From an uncultured Alphaproteobacteria bacterium (lineage in GTDB: Bacteria > Pseudomonadota > Alphaproteobacteria > RF32 > CAG-239), in assembly GCA_944392285.1 (NCBI GenBank), contig CALXWF010000018.1, positions 1 to 7,923 of the forward strand: a DNA stretch of 7,923 nt. The letters are read 5' to 3'. The notes below the pieces were generated by a model. It made no database searches, was not told the DNA's origin, and saw nothing but the letters and a program-made list of their open reading frames with translations. A program made the translations under genes and the position numbers. Every line of letters begins with the position of its first letter. Position 1 is the first letter of the stretch. Of this stretch, positions 1-6,705 are shown piece by piece.

Positions 1-784
1 TGCGCAAATCATGCGAAACGCCGGCTAACATTTGCGTTCTTTCACTGATTTGACGTTGGATTCTTTCCTTCATCTTAATAAAAGCAATTGCGGCTTTGCG
101 AACTTCGGAAGAACCATAAGGCTTGAAGTTTTTATTATCAATACCTTTACCGAAATCTTCAGCTGCCTGAGCCAACTCGGCAATGGAGCGAACCTGGATG
201 CGCAAGAACAAAACGGCCACCAAGAAGAGCAGCATTGATGTTCCGATCATCCAAGCTACAAACATAAACATTGAAGAAGAAAAGACCTTTTTCTCATCAA
301 CGCTAAACTTAAACAAGCCTTTGGCATCATCAACCAAAACAATCAATTGTCTGGAAGATTTATCCAAAAAAATTCCGGTTGCGGCTTTGGGAAAACGCTC
401 ATTTAAGGCGGTTTCCAAATAATCCGTAATCATTTTATTCCCTTTGCTGACATTTAATGCAACCTGGCTTTTTTCTTGAAGGTTATAATGACTGATATCC
501 ATGTCAAAATATTTTTTAGACATTTCTTTGAGTTTGGACAGGCTTTGCGGATTTTTATCATAAAGCTGAACCATCACCGCAATCTCAGACGCCAAACTGT
601 TAGACATACGACGACCGAGGCGGCTCCAGCTACCGTCAATAAACACAAAGATAGAAACCACTTGCACCACAATCAAAGGGATAAAAATCAGCAACATGGT
701 TCTAAAAAATAAAGTCTTAGGCAAAAGTTTTAATCTCAGATAACGCAGAGAATCTTCAACTTTTTCCGGAAATTTCAAATGCAT
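1..784 (-). CDS. EnvZ-like sensor histidine kinase, C-terminus outside window
   Basis: Membrane sensor kinase that should autophosphorylate on His and pass the phosphate to the response regulator encoded at 1038-1727. I translated 261 codons from the ATG at 782-784, which has AGGAGA 7 bases upstream. Residues 1-28 are cytoplasmic and basic; TM1 is about 29-49; a periplasmic sensor region of about 120 residues follows; TM2 is about 170-195; a HAMP-like linker runs to about 248. The H-box is MLAGVSHDLR with the phospho-acceptor at His258. This is the EnvZ/OmpR-partner type of H-box. The window ends three residues after that His, so the rest of the dimerisation domain and the ATPase domain are not visible. 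The two-TM plus HAMP layout and the upstream OmpR-type gene agree with an EnvZ-like pair, but the signal sensed cannot be read from the sequence. Confidence 0.9.
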   Translation of the reverse strand, partial: MHLKFPEKVEDSLRYLRLKLLPKTLFFRTMLLIFIPLIVVQVVSIFVFIDGSWSRLGRRMSNSLASEIAVMVQLYDKNPQSLSKLKEMSKKYFDMDISHYNLQEKSQVALNVSKGNKMITDYLETALNERFPKAATGIFLDKSSRQLIVLVDDAKGLFKFSVDEKKVFSSSMFMFVAWMIGTSMLLFLVAVLFLRIQVRSIAELAQAAEDFGKGIDNKNFKPYGSSEVRKAAIAFIKMKERIQRQISERTQMLAGVSHDLR

Positions 785-823
785 CAAACATCTCCTATCA
801 GTAGGTAATAAAAATTTTGCGCC

Positions 824-845
824 TTTGTATAAGTTGCCCCAAATA
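824..845. repeat. 22-base direct repeat, copy 1
   Basis: Matches 870-891 at 20 of 22 positions (offset 46 bases). The shared core reads TTTGTAT, then A or T, AGTTGCCC, then C or A, AAATA. It could be a pair of regulator binding sites or the remnant of mobile-element ends; the sequence alone does not decide. Confidence 0.7.
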
Positions 846-869
846 TGGACTAACCACCCCTTTACAGGT

Positions 870-895
870 TTTGTATTAGTTGCCCAAAATACAAA
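870..895. repeat. 22-base direct repeat, copy 2, with inverted arms
   Basis: Bases 870-891 repeat 824-845 with two mismatches. This copy is also an inverted repeat: TTTGTATT (870-877) pairs with AATACAAA (888-895) around a 10-base loop. Copy 1 lacks the matching right arm. A degenerate third relative beginning TGTATTAG lies at 999-1015 and matches at 14 of 17 positions. Confidence 0.65.
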
Positions 896-1022
896 CTTTT
901 ACGGAAGCTGCGATATATGAGACATATAATAAGATTTCAGAAACCTGACACCGCAGCGTGCAAATTAGTACGTGAGGATGGCAGGTATTCGCAAAATCTG
1001 TATTAGATGTCCATAGAGCACG

Positions 1023-1050
1023 GCTTCCCTCAAATTGTTATTCGGGAAGC
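1023..1050 (-). other. Stem-loop across the response-regulator stop codon
   Basis: GCTTCCC (1023-1029) pairs perfectly with GGGAAGC (1044-1050), and the stop codon TAA (1038-1040 on the minus strand) lies in the 14-base loop. No T-run follows on either strand, so it does not look like a standard intrinsic terminator. It could protect the mRNA 3' end or mark a processing site between regulator and kinase, or be chance. Confidence 0.4.
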
Positions 1051-1727
1051 AACATATACCCCTTCCCCCTAACCGTCTGCAAATAACGTGGATTCTTAGA
1101 ATCTTTTTCAATTTTTTTACGCAGGCGCGTAATTTGCACGTCTATGGAGCGGGGGCTCTGTCCGGCACCTAATAATTCTGCCAGCTTTTCGCGAGAAAAA
1201 ATTTGTCCCGACTTTTGCGCCAGCAAACTTAATAATGATTGTTCCACAGGGGTAATATGCACAATCTGCCCCTGTTTGGTTAAAAGTTCTTTTTTCTGCA
1301 TATCAAAGCAACATAAACCCAAATTAAGGCTTTGCGGTGTAGCTTCTTTTTCGGCAGGCGTACGTTTAAGAATATTTTTAATTCTCAAGACCAATTCTTT
1401 CGGCTCAAAGGGCTTGGGCAAATAGTCATCTGCTCCGGTTTCAAGCCCAAGGATTCTGTCGGCTGTTTCGCCCATAGCCGTCAGCAAAATAACCGGCAGA
1501 TTACTCTCTTGTCGAAAAGCACTTAAAAACTCCAACCCGGTTTCATCGGGCATCATAATATCGACAATTAACAAGTCGAACTTATAATGTTTTAACATCT
1601 CACGGGCATCGGCAGCATTTTTTGCAACCGAAACAAACATGTCATTATCACGCAGAAAGCGCTGCAAGAGCAAGCGCAATCTGGTATCATCATCCACCAC
1701 CAAAATATGTGTTTTGGGACTTTCCAT
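1038..1727 (-). CDS. OmpR/PhoB-family DNA-binding response regulator
   Basis: Cytoplasmic transcription regulator of 229 residues, the normal length for this family. The receiver domain (about 6-118) has the acidic pocket DDD at 12-14, phospho-acceptor Asp56 (in IVDIMMP), Thr83 (LLTA) and Lys105 (LPKPF). The C-terminal winged-helix domain (about 133-227) carries the recognition-helix region RSIDVQITRLRKKIE and the closing wing VRGKGYML. The ATG at 1725-1727 is preceded by GGGAGAA with 5 bases between GGAG and the start. The gene begins 27 bases after pgsA ends, so it is probably co-transcribed with it, and the likely cognate kinase lies 253 bases downstream. The EnvZ-type kinase makes an OmpR-like role likely, but targets are unknown. 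I leave the symbol empty because many paralogues share this architecture. Confidence 0.95.
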   Translation of the reverse strand: MESPKTHILVVDDDTRLRLLLQRFLRDNDMFVSVAKNAADAREMLKHYKFDLLIVDIMMPDETGLEFLSAFRQESNLPVILLTAMGETADRILGLETGADDYLPKPFEPKELVLRIKNILKRTPAEKEATPQSLNLGLCCFDMQKKELLTKQGQIVHITPVEQSLLSLLAQKSGQIFSREKLAELLGAGQSPRSIDVQITRLRKKIEKDSKNPRYLQTVRGKGYMLLPE

Positions 1728-1754
1728 TGTTTCTCCCGTGACTGGCCAAAAGGC

Positions 1755-2486
1755 TTAGGCCTTTGTCACCTTTTTGGTTGTTTGAGTTTTTTTGGCGGGC
1801 TTTTTCTTCTGCGTTTTTTTAGCCGTTGCCTTAGGAGCTTTAGCCACTTTTTTAGCTGGAGCTTTAACCGTTTTTTCCACACTTTTGGCAGAAACTTTGG
1901 GAGCTTCAACTTTTTTAGCAGCGGTTTTTTGAGTTTTTTCCAAGTTGCGAATATAATCAACACTCTTTTGGAAATATTGATATCCGGTAATAAAAGTCAA
2001 AACACCGGCGACCCACAGCAAAACTTCTCCGATACCGCCCCAATACCAAAAACCTTTCAGCAGCATCATAGACAAGGCCGTCATTTGAAAACCTGTTTTC
2101 CATTTTGCCAAACGTGTAACCGGCATACCGACATTAAACTCACGCAAAAACTCACGCAAACCGGAGACCAAGATTTCACGACACAAAATGACAATAGCCG
2201 GAATAAACGTCAGTCTGGTATCGACCATATCCGGTTTTGCCAAAATCACAATCAAAGCCGAAGCGACCAAAAGTTTATCGGCAATCGGGTCCAACAAGCG
2301 GCCGAGCACGGAGGTCTCATTTCTGGCACGAGCCAAATAACCGTCAAAATAGTCGGTAATTGAGGCAATAATAAACAAAACCGCCGCCAACAAAGCCCAA
2401 GTTTTGCCGGGGATATAGATTGAAAGGAAGATGACCGGAATCACCACAATACGGGAAATGGTCAAAAGATTTGGCAGATTATACAC
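1755..2486 (-). CDS. pgsA: CDP-diacylglycerol--glycerol-3-phosphate 3-phosphatidyltransferase with basic tail
   Basis: Integral membrane enzyme that makes phosphatidylglycerophosphate from CDP-diacylglycerol and glycerol 3-phosphate, the committed step to phosphatidylglycerol and cardiolipin. The CDP-alcohol phosphotransferase signature is complete: Asp45, Asp48-Gly49, Ala52-Arg53, Gly62, Asp66 and Asp70 with the expected spacing. Several hydrophobic segments span residues 5-175. The start is GTG (2484-2486): AGAGGA lies 8 bases upstream, the protein begins MYNLPNLLT as in known PgsA, and the next Met is only at 121. The protein is 243 residues long against roughly 180-200 usually. The extra part is a Lys/Ala/Thr/Pro-rich tail from about 182 with 22 Lys in 60 residues, resembling histone H1-like tails. 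It follows uvrC by 55 bases and precedes the regulator by 27, on the same strand. Confidence 0.95.
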   Translation of the reverse strand: MYNLPNLLTISRIVVIPVIFLSIYIPGKTWALLAAVLFIIASITDYFDGYLARARNETSVLGRLLDPIADKLLVASALIVILAKPDMVDTRLTFIPAIVILCREILVSGLREFLREFNVGMPVTRLAKWKTGFQMTALSMMLLKGFWYWGGIGEVLLWVAGVLTFITGYQYFQKSVDYIRNLEKTQKTAAKKVEAPKVSAKSVEKTVKAPAKKVAKAPKATAKKTQKKKPAKKTQTTKKVTKA

Positions 2487-2494
2487 GTCGACAA

Positions 2495-2500
2495 TCCTCT
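2495..2500 (-). promoter_or_regulatory. Ribosome binding site deciding the GTG start of pgsA
   Basis: AGAGGA on the minus strand, 8 bases before the GTG at 2484-2486. It supports GTG over the much later Met121 codon, which would lose the catalytic motif. Confidence 0.7.
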
Positions 2501-2541
2501 ATCAAAAAAGTTAAATCTGGACTCATATTAAAACACATTTT

Positions 2542-4353
2542 TTAATCATGGAAGTAGTTATAAATTTTTTCCGCCGTTTTTTTACTTATGCCGCCCACTT
2601 TTTGCAAATCTGCAATACCGGCCTGAGAGATTTCCTCCACCGAACCGAAATAATTCAGCAAGTCGCGCTTGCGTGAAGCGCCGATTCCCTCAATATCATC
2701 AAGACGCGATTTATAGATTGATTTTGCACGTCTTTTTCGATGAGAACCGATAGCAAAACGGTGCGCTTCATCACGCAAATTTTGCAAATAAAAAGCAATC
2801 GGCGACTGAAACGGCAAAGCAAAACTTTCGCGTCCCAACATATGGTAAAATTCTTTACCGGCATTTCTGTCCGGTCCTTTAGAAATGGCAATAACGGCTA
2901 TACCCTCCAAGTCATATTCTTTGAGACTTTCATGCACGGCATGGAGTTGTCCTAAGCCACCGTCAATTAAGATGACGTCGGGCTTATTATCTTGGCTTAA
3001 TTTTGAAAAACGTCTGGCCAACACCTCTTTCATCATGGCAAAATCGTCATTGGTAATATCTTGGTTTTTAATATTAAAGATACGATATTGTTTTTTATCA
3101 AACCCCTCCGGCGTTGCCACCACCATTGCACCCAAAGCATAACTTCCCTGGATATGTGAGTTATCATAAATTTCAATTCTTTTCGGCAACCTCGGCAAAC
3201 CGAAAATTTGTTGAAAACTCTCCAAGTTACTTTTAACCGAAGCCTGCTCGGCAATTTTTCTTTCCAAAGCGGCGACGGCATTTTCAACGGCATTTTTAAT
3301 GAGTTTGGCTTTGTCGCCTTTTTGATAGCAAGAAATTTTTACCTTAAGAGCCTCTTGCAAAAACTCATGATTTTCAGGCAACTGCGCAATCAAAATTTCT
3401 TTAGGCACGGCATGGTTGGCATAAAAACTTCCCAAAAATGCTTCTAAGATTTCGGCATCGCTGTCTTGGTCAATTTGTTTGGGGAAGAATGCCACATTAC
3501 CGCAATTTTGCCCCGAACGAATAAAAAACACCTCAATACAAACCAAATCATGGCGCCGTGCCAAAGCCACCACATCGGCCGAAAGGATATTTCCGTACTC
3601 AACCTTATTTCCTTGTTGCACGTTTGTTAAAGCGCGGATTCTGTCACGCAAGACCAAAGCCGTTTCATAATCTTGTCTTTCACTGGCTTCCATCATTTTA
3701 GCCGAAAGCTCTTCTTGGATTTTGGTGGTTTTTCCTTCCAAAAAGTCAATTGCGGCTCTAACCAACTCGGCATAATCTTCTTCAGAGATTCTGCCGCAAC
3801 AAGGTGCCGAACATCTTTTGATTTGATACAACAGACAAGGCCTTTGCCGATTATTAAACACCCCGTCCCGACAAGAGCGCAGCAAAAAAGTCTTTTGCAA
3901 AATATCCAAAACATAATTAACCGCGCCGGCATTGGCAAACGGACCGAAATATTTATTTTTATCGTTTCTTTTACCGCGAAACTTGCTCAAACGCGGAAAC
4001 TTTGAAGCGACATCAATCATCAAATGCGGAAAAGTTTTATCATCTTTGAGCAAAATATTATACTTCGGCTCAAGCTCTTTTATCAGCTCATTTTCCATCA
4101 ACAGAGCTTTAGCCTCATTTTCAACAATAATAAACTCCATTCGCTTTACTTCGGCGACCATACGCTGCAAACGAATGGGCAATTTGTCAAAATGCGTATA
4201 AGCAACAATTCTTTTTTTAATATTTTTTGCCTTGCCGACATAAAGGACTTTTTCGCCCTCACCAAGCATACGATAAACGCCGGGTTTTTCGGGGGCAATT
4301 TTTACATTGGAGCGCAAGACCTCCAAGCCATGTTCAATACTACCAGTTGCCAT
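2542..4353 (-). CDS. uvrC: UvrABC excision nuclease subunit C
   Basis: Nucleotide excision repair nuclease that cuts on both sides of a lesion marked by UvrA and UvrB. The 603 residues match the usual full length. In order: GIY-YIG domain (about 20-100, with GVY at 25-27 and YVGKAKNIKKR from 38); a four-Cys group at 161, 173, 181 and 185 whose spacing equals that of the iron-sulfur ligands of E. coli UvrC; a UVR motif that binds UvrB (about 210-243); the RNase H-like 5' nuclease with Asp397 (YDNSH), Asp436/437, Asp464 (LIDGG) and His531 (RDEAHRFA); and C-terminal helix-hairpin-helix repeats (about 550-600, EGIGASRKRDLL and VGGISKKTAEKI). No key residue appears missing. The ribosome site before the ATG at 4351-4353 is weak. 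It lies upstream of pgsA as in many Alphaproteobacteria. Confidence 0.98.
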   Translation of the reverse strand: MATGSIEHGLEVLRSNVKIAPEKPGVYRMLGEGEKVLYVGKAKNIKKRIVAYTHFDKLPIRLQRMVAEVKRMEFIIVENEAKALLMENELIKELEPKYNILLKDDKTFPHLMIDVASKFPRLSKFRGKRNDKNKYFGPFANAGAVNYVLDILQKTFLLRSCRDGVFNNRQRPCLLYQIKRCSAPCCGRISEEDYAELVRAAIDFLEGKTTKIQEELSAKMMEASERQDYETALVLRDRIRALTNVQQGNKVEYGNILSADVVALARRHDLVCIEVFFIRSGQNCGNVAFFPKQIDQDSDAEILEAFLGSFYANHAVPKEILIAQLPENHEFLQEALKVKISCYQKGDKAKLIKNAVENAVAALERKIAEQASVKSNLESFQQIFGLPRLPKRIEIYDNSHIQGSYALGAMVVATPEGFDKKQYRIFNIKNQDITNDDFAMMKEVLARRFSKLSQDNKPDVILIDGGLGQLHAVHESLKEYDLEGIAVIAISKGPDRNAGKEFYHMLGRESFALPFQSPIAFYLQNLRDEAHRFAIGSHRKRRAKSIYKSRLDDIEGIGASRKRDLLNYFGSVEEISQAGIADLQKVGGISKKTAEKIYNYFHD

Positions 4354-4444
4354 TTTCTGCTGCCGGAAAAAAATAACACAAAACTCTTAATGCTTATGTT
4401 TACACTTTTAAATGCAAGGGAGCAATCTTTTTTTCAAGGTAAAG

Positions 4445-4744
4445 CTAATCGGTAATTTCATCTAAAATTGAAACCAAGCGCCGATAATCATGCCCCGGCA
4501 CGGAAAGCTGCCTTTTCATCATTCGGGCAGCCAAACGACGATAATACATCACAATAAACAAACGTGTGGAATAAGTCAGGCCCAATTCTTCGTCTTTTTT
4601 ATCTTCAATAATTTCTATCAGCTTGTTGCGGGCAATATGTTCTCTTTCGCAAATCTCGTTTAATGCGTCCCATTCCTTAAGGCACAGGCGCATACTGGTT
4701 CTGCGTTTATTAACAAAAATTATTTTATTAACGAGCTTTGCCAT
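4445..4744 (-). CDS. Small ribbon-helix-helix domain protein (RHH_4-like)
   Basis: A 99-residue cytoplasmic protein that I assign to the ribbon-helix-helix family seen mainly in Alphaproteobacteria (Pfam RHH_4 type). Evidence: a basic strand at about 9-22 (FVNKRRTSMRLCLKEWDAL), a first helix to about residue 34, the turn HIARNKLIEII, and a second conserved block STRLFIVMYYRRL at about 59-71, which matches the family's S-x-R-x-F-(V/L) signature. Such proteins are presumed DNA binders acting as dimers through the basic strand, but targets are not known. The ATG at 4742-4744 has only a weak GAG upstream. It leads the minus-strand series, 91 bases before uvrC, and may be co-transcribed with it. 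A role in controlling this operon is possible but unproven. An antitoxin-type function seems less likely because no toxin gene is next to it. Confidence 0.8.
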   Translation of the reverse strand: MAKLVNKIIFVNKRRTSMRLCLKEWDALNEICEREHIARNKLIEIIEDKKDEELGLTYSTRLFIVMYYRRLAARMMKRQLSVPGHDYRRLVSILDEITD

Positions 4745-5008
4745 TTTATCTCATAAACAACGAAATTCACCAAAAACCACACACGCCGTTATATATTAGT
4801 CATACACCAAAACTTTAAGCAAACGCAACCAAAAAAAAGAAAAATTTATTTTACTACATAAAATGTAATGTATTATATTAGGCTAACCTTATATTATTAA
4901 ATGCTAATATTATTATATAAAATGAAAACAAATGCCACAGCCACATAGTTTTAGACAAAAAATCAAGCGTCCAGTAAATATATACTTTTTTGAAAATAGT
5001 CTGGTTTT

Positions 5009-5031
5009 GCTCTCAATTTGTAATTGAGGGC
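5009..5031 (+). promoter_or_regulatory. Stem-loop in the leader of the secreted-protein operon
   Basis: CTCAATT (5012-5018) and AATTGAG (5022-5028) pair perfectly around a 3-base loop. G5009-C5031, C5010-G5030 and a U-G pair extend the stem to 10 pairs. ATTTTG follows on the plus strand. It may be a weak intrinsic terminator or attenuator, or a 5' mRNA stabilising hairpin about 60 bases before the ATG at 5090. No such T-run follows on the minus strand. Confidence 0.5.
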
Positions 5032-5077
5032 ATTTTGATGCTTTGTTATTCTAAAAACATAGGCTTTGGCTTTGTTT

Positions 5078-5085
5078 GAGAGAAG
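5078..5085 (+). promoter_or_regulatory. Ribosome binding site for the Cys-rich protein
   Basis: GAGAGAAG ends 4 bases before the ATG at 5090, with the GAGAG part 7 bases away. It favours this ATG over an in-frame TTG at 5066, and the signal peptide also begins properly at this ATG. Confidence 0.65.
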
Positions 5086-5089
5086 AATA

Positions 5090-5896
5090 ATGAGGAAAAC
5101 ATTTTATACATTATGTGCTTTATTATGGGCGGTTCCGGCTTTAGGAGCACCCCTCTCGCTTGACATTCACACACCCACGTCGCCAAAGCCTATGCAATTT
5201 GCCAAAGTATATTTTTTGCCCGATTGGCGGCAAAATGACCTTTCTCTTGATGAAGATACCGATTGTTCGTCTTATCCGCTGACTTCTTGCAAACCACCAA
5301 TGGTCCCCGACGCAAGTTCACGTTGCCCCTTCAATTCTCTGTTTTTCTCGCGTTGTCTTTGCCCGGAGAACTACAAGATTTGCGAGCTGCCGACTTATGG
5401 CTCGGGTTTAGCCTGTGACGGCAAATATCAAACTTGTGAAGAAGATACCGAGCGCGCCTGCAAAGAACAAAACCCAAATTATACCAATTCTTGCCCGGCA
5501 GGGACGGAGCCAGACCCAAACAAACGCTGCAGTTATGATTCCTCTTATGGCGAATGTTGCAATACTTGCGCCAATTATCCCGACACGGAGATTAAAGACG
5601 GTTACGAGGCAAGCGGCAAATGCATAGACTGTAACGGTGTTACCCATTATCAGCTCAAACCCAAAGACTGCGGTTCCGGCTTTGTACATTGTGACAACGG
5701 CGGCGCCCCCGGCGCTCAAGAATGTAAGTCCGGAGAAGATGTTCTTTATTCAAATTGCAAAGCTAATTGCAGTGCCGAATATAATCTTTCTTCTTGTCCG
5801 GCTCATGTCGTTTGTGAGGAATGTGACGGCAAATATAAACCGACCGGTTGTGCCGCAAATTATATTGATGAAGAAAAATATTGGAACGGAGAATAA
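5090..5896 (+). CDS. Exported Cys-rich protein of unknown function
   Basis: I do not recognise a named family. The product from ATG 5090 is 268 residues. It starts with a classical signal peptide (MRKT, hydrophobic core YTLCALLWAVPAL, cleavage after ALGA at about 20), so it is exported. The mature part has 25 Cys in about 248 residues, often paired as CxC, CC, CxxC or CxxxC, which suggests many disulfides or metal binding. The motif CDGKY occurs twice (109-113 and 245-249), each followed by a nearby Cys, hinting at degenerate internal repeats. Gly, Asn, Pro and Asp are frequent between the Cys; there is no transmembrane helix after the signal and no visible sorting motif. It is the first gene of a plus-strand series, and its stop is 2 bases before the next ATG. 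A cell-surface or periplasmic role is inference. Confidence 0.85.
   Translation: MRKTFYTLCALLWAVPALGAPLSLDIHTPTSPKPMQFAKVYFLPDWRQNDLSLDEDTDCSSYPLTSCKPPMVPDASSRCPFNSLFFSRCLCPENYKICELPTYGSGLACDGKYQTCEEDTERACKEQNPNYTNSCPAGTEPDPNKRCSYDSSYGECCNTCANYPDTEIKDGYEASGKCIDCNGVTHYQLKPKDCGSGFVHCDNGGAPGAQECKSGEDVLYSNCKANCSAEYNLSSCPAHVVCEECDGKYKPTGCAANYIDEEKYWNGE
5888..5893 (+). promoter_or_regulatory. Ribosome binding site overlapping the upstream gene's end
   Basis: GGAGAA lies 5 bases before the ATG at 5899 and within the last codons of the Cys-rich gene. This suggests translational coupling and favours ATG 5899 over the in-frame TTG at 5881. Confidence 0.75.
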
Positions 5897-5898
5897 CC

Positions 5899-6663
5899 AT
5901 GAACAAACCCCTTTTATCTCTCTTACTTTCGACCATACTTGCAGGTTCTGCTCAGGCGCAAAATTGCGTCAATTCCTCTCGTTGCGATGAGCTGGGCTAT
6001 ATCAGAACGGCTGATGAGTGTAAGGGTTTGGAGACTTTAATTTGTCCGTTTGATAGTTCTAAGTTTTTTTGCGCTGGCTCTAACTCTGAAGATACTGAAA
6101 ACGCCTCTATAAAGGGATGTGCTGTTGGTGATATTCTTTATTCAGATAAAAAATGTTATACAGGGACGCCTTCTGGCTTGGTTCCTATTGCAGTGGTTTT
6201 TGATACAAGCAAGAGATATGCTTTAGCCTTGGAAGAAGCGGAAAAAAAATGGGGACCTGAAGAAGATGTTAATACCTTAACAAATTGTACGAGTGGTGCC
6301 CCTACGGGTTGTTCTATGAACTCAGGAAAAGAAAACACCTCAGTTATTTTGGCTTATGGAAAGGCTAAGGTACTAGGTTTTCCTGCAGCAGAATACTGTA
6401 ATACATATGCAACTTGGGGTGCCGGTGTTGGAAATTGGTGGTTACCAAGTCACCAAGAATTAACCAACATGCGAACTAATTTAAGCACGATAAATGCTTC
6501 TTTATCATCGCTTGGTAAAAATATAAAAGAAGGTTTTCATTATTGGACCTCCTCTGAAGTAAACCGAGCGCGCGCCCTTAGTTGCTTTATAGGAAACGAT
6601 GGAGTATATGAGGTGAAAGGTAAAATTTTTGCGCAAAAAGTACGTTGTGCAATGTCTTACTAA
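5899..6663 (+). CDS. Exported Lcl/DUF1566-like domain protein, paralogue 1
   Basis: A 254-residue exported protein. The signal peptide is residues 1-20 (MNKPLL, hydrophobic core, AQA then QN). The N-terminal module (21-60) has Cys at 23, 29, 41, 49 and 58. The middle has PIAVVFD (96-102) and a Lys/Glu-rich stretch ending in WG (118-119). The C-terminal part (about 150-254) matches the Lcl C-terminal (DUF1566) pattern: AAEYCNTY, WWLPSHQEL (180-188) and HYWTSSE (214-220). In the Legionella collagen-like protein this domain binds glycans, but that cannot be transferred here. Compared with the downstream paralogue it has four extra Cys: 130 and 138 in an inserted loop, and 229 and 250 in the Lcl domain, possibly extra disulfides. 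Its base composition is more AT-rich and it uses more T-ending codons than that paralogue. It follows the Cys-rich gene by 2 bases. Confidence 0.88.
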   Translation: MNKPLLSLLLSTILAGSAQAQNCVNSSRCDELGYIRTADECKGLETLICPFDSSKFFCAGSNSEDTENASIKGCAVGDILYSDKKCYTGTPSGLVPIAVVFDTSKRYALALEEAEKKWGPEEDVNTLTNCTSGAPTGCSMNSGKENTSVILAYGKAKVLGFPAAEYCNTYATWGAGVGNWWLPSHQELTNMRTNLSTINASLSSLGKNIKEGFHYWTSSEVNRARALSCFIGNDGVYEVKGKIFAQKVRCAMSY

Positions 6664-6694
6664 AGATATAAAAATGCATAGAAAATACATAATC

Positions 6695-6700
6695 GGAGAA
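6695..6700 (+). promoter_or_regulatory. Ribosome binding site for paralogue 2
   Basis: GGAGAA lies 5 bases before the ATG at 6706. The stretch CGGAGAATAA plus TC matches the site before paralogue 1 (5887-5898) except for one base, so the translation signal seems to have been duplicated with the gene. Confidence 0.7.
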
Positions 6701-6705
6701 TAATC

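Larger units (their letters stand above)
785..1037. other. Intergenic gap between response regulator and kinase genes
   Basis: This 253-base stretch separates two genes that usually touch or overlap in this family. I find no open frame with a start and ribosome site on either strand. It holds a 22-base direct repeat (824-845 and 870-891), a shorter degenerate relative at 999-1015, an inverted repeat (870-895) and, at its right edge, a stem-loop that reaches into the regulator's stop codon. On the minus strand a weak -10-like TATTAT lies near 925-935, without a convincing -35. The kinase may therefore have its own promoter here, but that is not shown. Confidence 0.5.
4745..5089. promoter_or_regulatory. 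Divergent AT-rich intergenic region with likely promoters
   Basis: This 345-base stretch separates the leftward repair/lipid group from the rightward secreted-protein operon, so both promoters should lie here. On the minus strand there is a perfect TATAAT-type -10 inside 4868-4885, with TTAATA 17 bases upstream. A nearer alternative is TTGCTT with TAATAT (about 4786-4822). On the plus strand TAGACA (4952-4957) lies 17 bases before TAAATA (4975-4980), a weak pair. The very high A+T content makes hexamer matches cheap, so exact sites are uncertain. No gene with a supported start is visible. Confidence 0.45.

Noticed and set aside
1707..2363. Long plus-strand open frame opposite pgsA
   Set aside because: It is the complement of the pgsA frame, rich in Phe and Ser because of the Lys codons on the other strand, and it has no ribosome site.
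4922..4948. Eight-codon frame MKTNATAT as a leader peptide for attenuation
   Set aside because: It has no ribosome site and does not overlap the hairpin at 5009-5031, and the downstream genes are not biosynthetic.
5066..5089. TTG start adding eight residues to the Cys-rich protein
   Set aside because: It would place MALFERRI before the signal peptide, and ATG 5090 has its own ribosome site.
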